From contig CAKVNP010000025.1 in assembly GCA_934777095.1 (NCBI GenBank), positions 1 through 12,099 on the forward strand: a stretch of 12,099 nt of DNA. The letters run 5' to 3'. A program made the position numbers and the translations under genes. The stretch comes from an uncultured Clostridium sp. (GTDB lineage Bacteria > Bacillota > Clostridia > Clostridiales > Clostridiaceae). The notes below the pieces were generated by a model. The model was not told where the DNA came from, searched no databases, and worked only from the letters and a program-made list of their open reading frames with translations. Below, in pieces: positions 7,274 through 12,099 of this stretch (within the stretch, counting starts at the first letter, position 1; the number at the start of each line of letters is the position of its first letter).

Positions 7274-7801
7274 TTAGTTTATATTATTTAAATATAAATT
7301 ATTCAGATCCTCTTTGTTCATAAAGTAGCTTACTAAAAAGCCCATTATTATTACACCAGGAAAATCTATTATAAGCCTGGCTAAAGTGAATTTATATCCT
7401 ATGGCAGATACTTCAAACATTAAAGTAGAAATTTTAGTAACGCACCAGGCATTCATAAAGATAATTATATTGCTGAATTTTACTCCTTTTTTTATAAGTA
7501 CAGCTGTAAATGGAAAAGCGGCATACATAGGACCAGCAGCTACAGAACCTATAAGAATAGATAAGGCTATGCCGATAAGTCCAGATTTATCGCCCATATA
7601 TTTCATCAGAACTTCTCTTGGTATCCATACGTCCATTAAGCCAAGTAGAAGCATTATTGGTGGAAGTACGCTAAGCATTTGTAAGAAGCTTGCTTTTATA
7701 TTTACTAGTGATTTAACACCTAAATCATTACTAATAAAAAGTATAATAATCAGGCAGAAAAACATAATTAAGGCAAATTTATATCTCTTTATATATTTCA
7801 T
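7274..7801 (-). CDS. Half-length ArsP/YraQ-like permease, second of a pair
   Basis: This 175-residue integral membrane protein has four or five hydrophobic helices and resembles half of the ArsP/YraQ permease family (COG0701), whose members usually have 300-350 residues with two similar halves. The key region is MGDKSGLIGIALS (69-81), IGSVAAGP (84-91) and AAFPF. The upstream gene product has the same pattern. Its ATG overlaps the stop of that gene in ATGA (7798-7801), so translation is probably coupled. C16 and C120 (NAWCVTK) are the only cysteines. The family includes organoarsenical exporters, but substrates of the short forms are not known to me. The two proteins probably form one transporter together, which is an inference from the shared motif and overlap. 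Confidence 0.75.
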   Translation of the reverse strand: MKYIKRYKFALIMFFCLIIILFISNDLGVKSLVNIKASFLQMLSVLPPIMLLLGLMDVWIPREVLMKYMGDKSGLIGIALSILIGSVAAGPMYAAFPFTAVLIKKGVKFSNIIIFMNAWCVTKISTLMFEVSAIGYKFTLARLIIDFPGVIIMGFLVSYFMNKEDLNNLYLNNIN

Positions 7802-8283
7802 AGTAAAGCCATCACCCTTCCTAAAAGTAATGCAACAATTATGCTGAAGAAAAAGGCAATAATATTTCTTAGAAATGCCGCTTTTTTGCCAATATATTTT
7901 GCTTCTAAAGAAAATGTTAGGAAGCCCACTAAGGTCAAGGTTGAAATAAGTGCAGCGACCTGTGCATAACCGGCTCCATTGTTAAGCAATGTATTTCCTA
8001 AAGAAAAGGCTACAAAAGTAGGCATTAATGTAATAGAACCTAACACTGCAGAAAGTATAATTCCTAGGAAACCAGAACTATCACCTATAATTTTTGAAAT
8101 GGTTTCAGGACTAATAATTGATAAAATAATACCTATAAAAATTATTATACTTAAAAATTGGGGCATAATATTTTCAAAGGAAGTAAATGCAATTTTAAGA
8201 GCTTTTTTAGTTTTATCTTTATTTTTAATAAATGAAATTATAAGTAGGAGAGAGGATAGTCCATATAGAATAATAGAAGTCAT
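7798..8283 (-). CDS. Half-length ArsP/YraQ-like permease, first of a pair
   Basis: This 161-residue membrane protein begins a two-gene minus-strand operon. It has about five hydrophobic segments. The central motif IIGDSSGFLGIILS (65-78), LGSITLMP (81-88) and VAFS lines up with the neighbouring protein (GDxSGxxGIxLSxxxGSxxxxPxxxAF), so the two are paralogous halves. The ribosome binding site GAGGAGG (complement of 8289-8295) lies five bases before the ATG. The stop overlaps the next start by four bases. The upstream region is shared with a divergent DUF488 gene and holds a 19-bp palindrome. A full-length, single-chain permease is not present here, and neither frame looks broken, so this is a natural split and not a frameshift. 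Confidence 0.75.
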   Translation of the reverse strand: MTSIILYGLSSLLLIISFIKNKDKTKKALKIAFTSFENIMPQFLSIIIFIGIILSIISPETISKIIGDSSGFLGIILSAVLGSITLMPTFVAFSLGNTLLNNGAGYAQVAALISTLTLVGFLTFSLEAKYIGKKAAFLRNIIAFFFSIIVALLLGRVMALL

Positions 8284-8369
8284 TTAATCCTCCTCATGAA
8301 TTATATTATTATGATATGAAGGGTAAAAAAGTAATGATACAAATGATTTATGTTATTTTATAGAGGGTA

Positions 8370-8388
8370 ATTATGAAGATTTCATAAT
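8370..8388. promoter_or_regulatory. 19-bp palindrome in the divergent permease/DUF488 region
   Basis: ATTATGAA (8370-8377), GAT, then TTCATAAT (8381-8388) is a perfect inverted repeat with a 3-base centre. It lies between the divergent starts of the permease pair and the DUF488 gene, about 12 bases before the DUF488 Shine-Dalgarno sequence. It could be an operator for a dimeric repressor or a short hairpin. In such AT-rich DNA chance palindromes are common. Confidence 0.4.
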
Positions 8389-8399
8389 ATTATTATGTT

Positions 8400-8406
8400 A
8401 AAGGAG
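8400..8406 (+). promoter_or_regulatory. Shine-Dalgarno sequence that points to an ATT start for DUF488
   Basis: AAAGGAG at 8400-8406 is a strong ribosome binding site. Nine bases downstream is ATT (8416), followed in frame by codons for IEIYTIGHS, the conserved N-terminus of DUF488 proteins. The nearest in-frame ATG (8473) would remove that motif. Confidence 0.65.
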
Positions 8407-8415
8407 TGATATAAG

Positions 8416-9036
8416 ATTATAGAAATATATACAATAGGACACTCAAACTATACATTAGAAAGATTAATAGATATGCTGAAGTTTTATAATATTAATTGTG
8501 TTGTTGATATTAGGGGAACACCTTACTCAAAATATAATGTTCATTTTGATAAGGAAGCTATTAGATATTCTCTTACAAAAGCTGGGTTAGTATATATTTA
8601 TATGGCTGAAGAATTAGCAGCAAAAAGAATAAATAAAGCTTCATATAATGAAGAAGGATATGCAGATTTTGAAAAGGTAATTTATGAAGATGAGTTTATC
8701 AAGGGAATTGAAAGATTAAAAAATGGCTGTGAAAAAGGGTATAAAATTGCATTGTTAGGAGCAATGCAGGATCCTATAAGATGTCATAGAAGCATATTAG
8801 TAGGCAGATATTTAAACGATAAAGGGATTAAAGTAAAGCATATATTAGATGATTATTCCATAGCATCTCAAAGTAATATTGAGGAAATGCTCTTAGATAA
8901 ATATTTTAAGAACAGAGGACAGCTAACCATTGATGATTTATTAGGTAATTCATTATCACGGGAAGAAATGATAGAGGAAGGATATAAACTGGCTAATAAA
9001 GAAATTGGTTATAGAATTGAAAATATAGATAAATGA
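8416..9036 (+). CDS. DUF488 family protein
   Basis: This is a cytoplasmic DUF488 protein of about 207 residues when begun at ATT 8416. The hallmark N-terminus YTIGHSNYTLERLIDMLK and the following VVDIRGTPYSKYN fit the family, and the later LLGAMQDPIRCHRSILVGRYL contains the conserved CHR. Family members usually also have a Cys before the acidic position (LLCAEKDP-like); here it is Gly, so one typical cysteine is missing. The molecular function of DUF488 is not established. If the first ATG (8473) were used, the protein would have 187 residues and lose YTIGHS, so I prefer the upstream ATT with its strong ribosome binding site; this start is unusual and may be a mutated ATG. It is divergent from the permease pair and probably monocistronic. 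Confidence 0.85.
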   Translation: MIEIYTIGHSNYTLERLIDMLKFYNINCVVDIRGTPYSKYNVHFDKEAIRYSLTKAGLVYIYMAEELAAKRINKASYNEEGYADFEKVIYEDEFIKGIERLKNGCEKGYKIALLGAMQDPIRCHRSILVGRYLNDKGIKVKHILDDYSIASQSNIEEMLLDKYFKNRGQLTIDDLLGNSLSREEMIEEGYKLANKEIGYRIENIDK

Positions 9037-9075
9037 GTATTAAAAGTATATTTTATGTAATAAAATGTAGAAATG

Positions 9076-9084
9076 TGGTATTAT
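9076..9084 (+). promoter_or_regulatory. Candidate extended -10 promoter of the DUF6020-like gene
   Basis: TGGTATTAT (9076-9084) fits an extended -10 element (TGN plus TATTAT), and TATAAT overlaps it at 9082-9087. No good -35 is visible. It lies in the 87-base gap after the DUF488 stop and about 40 bases before the next start codon. Confidence 0.3.
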
Positions 9085-9123
9085 AATAACATTGATTTAA
9101 AATAAGGTTTTGAGGAGAAGGAT

Positions 9124-10965
9124 ATGAGAGAAAAAGAGATAATGAATAATAAGGTCGTTAATATCATATTGGCATTTATAGCTTCTGTGGCATTATGCCT
9201 AGATTATAAGACTATATATCTGACAGATTTTCCAGTAGGAAAGCCATTTAGAGTTGAATTATTTACAATGTCATTATTAACATTTGCATTAATAGCATTA
9301 TATTTAAAAGTAAAAGAAGAAAAATTACATATTTTAAAGAAGATATTATGCATGATATTTTCTATATTTATGGTTTTAGGAAATAGTTTTTATAGAATGA
9401 ATTCACTAGAACTTGTAATTGGCAGCAAAAGAATGATGATGATTTCAGTAATTGTATTGATAGGATATTATTATTTCTTTAAAAGACTATATGTAATACT
9501 AGATAAATTTATTAATAATTTTAGAATGAAGGATTTAAAGGAAGAGGGGATAATAGGTAGAATAGTATCGTTCATAGATAAGAAGCCATTTTTAGCAAGC
9601 TTAATTATTATATTAATATGCTGGGCTATTTATGCAATTGCTTTTTATCCAATAATACTATCACCGGATCCAAGTTTTCAAATCAGGCAATTTTTCAATG
9701 TTCATACAAAATATGCTGATTGGGTAATACAATTAGATCCTAATGTAAATATGACTAATCATCATCCAGTATTGCATACTTTACTTTTAGGAGAATGTTT
9801 ATCTTTAGGAAGAAAGATATTAAATGATAATTTCGGATTATTTATTTATAGTGCAATACAAATGTTAGTTTTATCATCTGTATTATCATATACTATAGTT
9901 TATTTAAAAAAAATTAAGGTAAGCAGTAAAGCTAGAGCAATAATTCTATTTATATATGCATTACTTCCAGTGTTCCCATTTTATGCAATGTCTGGAGTTA
10001 AGGATACTTTATATACATCATTTGTTATTTTATATGTAATTATACTTTTCAATTTTGTTAAGTATAAAAAAGATGAATCTATTTCAATTGGACATGCTAT
10101 TGGTATTTATATAGTATTATTGCTTATCGCGTTATTTAGAAATAATGGTTTATACGTAATTGTATTATCTTTCCCAATACTAATTTTATATAGCAGGAAA
10201 AATAGAATTAAGTCATCAGTAATATTTTTAGCTTTTATATGTAGCTTTATGTGCTATTCAAAAGTTATATTGCCATACTATAAGATTAGCGATGGAAGTA
10301 TAAGAGAAGCACTGACTATACCTTTCCAGCAGACAGCACGTTATGTAAGAGAGCATGAAGAAGATTTATCAGAAGAAGATAAGAAAGCTATAGATACTAT
10401 TCTTGGATATGATGATTTAGCAGCTAGATATAATCCAGAACTATCAGATCCAGTAAAAAATAATTATAATAAATATGCTACAAATGATGATTTAAATGCT
10501 TATTTTAAAGTATGGTTTAAAGGGCTTATAAAGCATCCAGTAACATATATAGAAGCTACTATGAATAATATATATGGATATTTTTATCCAAACAAAACAA
10601 AATGGTATATATATCATGAATTTGATGCAAGAGTAACTAAAGATAACTTAGTAGACTATAGCTATAATAGTTTAGAAGGATTGAGAACATTATTAATTCA
10701 ATTTGGAGTTGCATTCCCTTATATTCCTGTTATAGGAATGATATGCAATATAGGAATCAATACTTGGCTTTTATTAATAATGGGTGTGCATTTGATTATA
10801 AAGAAGAAGAAAGAATATTTAATAGCATTACTGCCAGGATATATAACGGTTCTTATCTGCATGGCATCACCAGTAAATGCGTACTTTAGATACTCAATGC
10901 CTTACATTTTTGCAATGCCAACCCTTATCGCAATGTTCTTTAATATTATTAATGAACATAGATAA
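9124..10965 (+). CDS. Polytopic membrane protein, DUF6020/GT-C glycosyltransferase-like
   Basis: This 613-residue protein has some 11-13 hydrophobic segments and looks like the clostridial DUF6020 group, which resembles GT-C glycosyltransferases that use polyprenyl-phosphate sugars outside the membrane. Supporting signs are an acidic motif after an early helix (SPDPSFQIRQF, D182), a conserved NHHPVLHT at 212-219 in the same outer loop, FRNNG at 338-342, a large extracellular region at about 385-500 with PFQQTAR, and SPVNAYFRYSMPY at 582-594 near the C-terminus. Start ATG 9124 has GAGGAG at 9112-9117, six bases upstream; an in-frame ATG follows six codons later but lacks such a site. It may decorate a cell-surface polymer, although no donor or acceptor can be named. 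A repeat element begins within a few bases of its stop codon. Confidence 0.8.
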   Translation: MREKEIMNNKVVNIILAFIASVALCLDYKTIYLTDFPVGKPFRVELFTMSLLTFALIALYLKVKEEKLHILKKILCMIFSIFMVLGNSFYRMNSLELVIGSKRMMMISVIVLIGYYYFFKRLYVILDKFINNFRMKDLKEEGIIGRIVSFIDKKPFLASLIIILICWAIYAIAFYPIILSPDPSFQIRQFFNVHTKYADWVIQLDPNVNMTNHHPVLHTLLLGECLSLGRKILNDNFGLFIYSAIQMLVLSSVLSYTIVYLKKIKVSSKARAIILFIYALLPVFPFYAMSGVKDTLYTSFVILYVIILFNFVKYKKDESISIGHAIGIYIVLLLIALFRNNGLYVIVLSFPILILYSRKNRIKSSVIFLAFICSFMCYSKVILPYYKISDGSIREALTIPFQQTARYVREHEEDLSEEDKKAIDTILGYDDLAARYNPELSDPVKNNYNKYATNDDLNAYFKVWFKGLIKHPVTYIEATMNNIYGYFYPNKTKWYIYHEFDARVTKDNLVDYSYNSLEGLRTLLIQFGVAFPYIPVIGMICNIGINTWLLLIMGVHLIIKKKKEYLIALLPGYITVLICMASPVNAYFRYSMPYIFAMPTLIAMFFNIINEHR

Positions 10966-10971
10966 ATGATG

Positions 10972-11081
10972 AATTATGAATTACGAATTATGAATTAAGG
11001 ATAAAATTCCTCTTAGGAGGAATTTTTTTTTATAAGAAAGAAGGAATTCCCACATCAATTCATCATTCATAATTCATAATT
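10972..11081. repeat. Second copy of the MITE-like inverted-repeat element
   Basis: The left arm (10972-10996) equals the reverse complement of the right arm (11057-11081) at 23 of 25 bases, again from GAATTATGAATTA-type units. It shares its left 35 bases almost entirely with the copy at 4145-4179, and its right arm (CATCATTCAT...) with that copy's right arm. The middle carries a terminator-like hairpin (11003-11030). It starts seven bases after a stop codon and sits between two convergent genes. Confidence 0.85.
11003..11030 (+). terminator. Terminator-like hairpin carried within the repeat element
   Basis: AAAATTCCTC (11003-11012) pairs with GAGGAATTTT (11017-11026) across TTAG, followed by a T run that ends at 11030. 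This is a good intrinsic terminator for the upstream membrane protein gene, and it lies inside the repeat. The copy at 4144-4269 has a weaker hairpin in the same place. Confidence 0.8.
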
Positions 11082-11112
11082 ATATTTAGAAGTATGATGA
11101 GTATATAATTTG

Positions 11113-11565
11113 TTAAGAGTTTATTGGTTCGCTGCTTTTGTCTATGTAAAGATTATACGCTAGTCCGATACATACAATTATTCCACCAATAACTTTTCCG
11201 ATAGATAGCTGATTAAGTGTAAAGTAATCAATAAGTATGCCTACAAATAGCTGCCCTATAAAGATTAATAGTGCCATATAAAAGGCAGATATTTTAGGAG
11301 CTACATAGTTTGAAAAGGCAATGGAAATAACACCAACAAGGCCTCCAAGATAAGCAGCAAAAGGTATAGCTCTTAATGTATCAGTGGAAGCAAGTAAAGT
11401 TTCCTTGCTTACTAATAGAAATACTCCTGATAAGAATAAGCCAGTTATGTAGTTATAAAAAGTACTTTGAAAAACACCTATTTTATTTCCAAGTTGAGAG
11501 TTAATAATTCTTGAAATAACAATTGATACACCAGATAAAAGTGCAGCTATAATATAAATTAACAT
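11113..11565 (-). CDS. YdcZ-type DMT transporter half, second of a pair
   Basis: This 150-residue membrane protein with about five helices fits the DMT_YdcZ family (PF04657), half the size of EamA transporters. Features include IINSQLG at 20-26, an N in the second helix (N38), and FIGQLFVGILID at 102-113. The upstream partner has the same GQ...ID motif. Its ribosome binding site AAGGAGTG (complement of 11573-11580) overlaps the stop of that gene, so the two are translationally coupled. The C-terminus is short and hydrophilic (DKSSEPINS). Substrate is unknown. It ends convergently with the DUF6020-like gene, with the repeat element between them. Confidence 0.85.
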   Translation of the reverse strand: MLIYIIAALLSGVSIVISRIINSQLGNKIGVFQSTFYNYITGLFLSGVFLLVSKETLLASTDTLRAIPFAAYLGGLVGVISIAFSNYVAPKISAFYMALLIFIGQLFVGILIDYFTLNQLSIGKVIGGIIVCIGLAYNLYIDKSSEPINS

Positions 11566-11578
11566 TTAAAATCACTCC

Positions 11579-12001
11579 TTAATAAATAGTCATTACAACT
11601 AATCCTAAAATAATTATCAGTAAGCCCAATATTTTTTTTCGGTTGAATTTTATTTTATTTACACCAAATAAACCATAATGGTCAATAACAATTGCACAAA
11701 TAGTTTGACCAAAGAGACCTAAAGACATAGTAAGTGATGCGCCTAAAGGCATAAAGGTAAAATTAGAAAGTAGTACGGTAAATACTCCTATTAATCCTGC
11801 ACTATATAGATATAGCGGGATTTTTTTATCAAATGTAATTTTAGATTTAGTAAATATTAAGATAGCAATAATTCCAATAAGGCCGATAGCATGAATGATT
11901 ACACTAGATGAATAGTTTCCTGTATATGTAGATAATATGCCGTTTAGGCTTGTCATTATAGCAATTAAGGCACCTATAATTATTGAAAAAATATTGTACA
12001 T
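11579..12001 (-). CDS. YdcZ-type DMT transporter half, first of a pair
   Basis: This is a 140-residue, four- or five-helix membrane protein of the DMT_YdcZ family. Typical motifs are SLNGILSTYTG at 18-28, H37 in the second helix, PLGASLTMSLGLFGQ at 85-99 and ID at 106-107. The strong ribosome binding site AAAGGGGG (complement of 12010-12017) lies eight bases before the ATG. Thirteen bases separate its stop from the start of the partner, so they form an operon and probably a heterodimer, as for paired small transporters of the DMT superfamily. Substrate is not evident from the sequence. Confidence 0.85.
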   Translation of the reverse strand: MYNIFSIIIGALIAIMTSLNGILSTYTGNYSSSVIIHAIGLIGIIAILIFTKSKITFDKKIPLYLYSAGLIGVFTVLLSNFTFMPLGASLTMSLGLFGQTICAIVIDHYGLFGVNKIKFNRKKILGLLIIILGLVVMTIY

Positions 12002-12019
12002 ATATAAATCCCCCTTTAA

Positions 12020-12072
12020 TTTTCTACGATCTGTTAAGTTATATGGACATTGCTCTTCTCAACGCTAGAAAA
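12020..12072 (-). promoter_or_regulatory. Inverted repeat in the YdcZ operon leader
   Basis: TTTTCTA (12020-12026) and TAGAAAA (12066-12072) are inverted repeats about 40 bases apart in the 98-base stretch ahead of the operon. They could be two operator half-sites or the base of an RNA stem. No known riboswitch motif was recognised in between, and no convincing promoter is visible before the window ends. Confidence 0.25.
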
Positions 12073-12099
12073 TATAATAAGTTTGCCTAGAACTAATTA

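Noticed and set aside
7386..8287. Plus-strand open frames opposite the permease pair.
   Set aside because: They are antisense shadows without ribosome binding sites or recognisable motifs; the minus-strand frames have membrane helices, family motifs and good start signals.
12001..12099. Possible riboswitch upstream of the YdcZ pair.
   Set aside because: The inverted repeat alone is weak and I matched no known riboswitch consensus; the window ends before the region is complete.

Overview
The window is AT-rich DNA from a low-GC Firmicute, most likely Clostridium sensu stricto. Signs are heavy AGA/ATA/TTA codon use, strong GGAGG-type ribosome binding sites, a glmS ribozyme ahead of glmS, and clostridial-looking membrane proteins. 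I could not run any search, so family names come from motifs.

Region 1 (1-3871) is a cyclic-di-GMP block on the plus strand. It has a membrane-anchored dCache-type sensor with an intact GGDEF domain (synthesis), then a soluble protein with a degenerate GGDEF and an intact EAL domain (breakdown). A 167-residue protein of unknown family follows, closed by a strong intrinsic terminator.

Region 2 (3872-6380) is glmS with a long leader. The leader holds two candidate promoters, a glmS self-cleaving ribozyme and a strong ribosome binding site. The loop of ribozyme stem P1 is filled by a roughly 126-bp AT-rich inverted-repeat element. A second copy of this element lies at 10972-11081, just behind another gene. 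I consider this the most interesting feature of the window: a small repeat appears to sit inside a catalytic RNA without disturbing its core.

Region 3 (6381-9036) has a PAP2-type membrane phosphatase/transferase, a convergent minus-strand pair of half-length ArsP/YraQ-like permeases overlapping by ATGA, and a divergent DUF488 protein. The PAP2 and DUF488 genes share an oddity. Each has a strong Shine-Dalgarno sequence and an open frame reaching up to it, but no ATG, GTG or TTG where the start should be.

Region 4 (9037-12099) has a 613-residue polytopic membrane protein resembling DUF6020/GT-C glycosyltransferases, the second repeat copy with a terminator-like hairpin, and a minus-strand pair of YdcZ-type half-size transporters.

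No tRNA, rRNA, CRISPR array, transposase or phage gene was seen. Two separate operons each encode a pair of paralogous half-transporters, which suggests obligate heterodimers.
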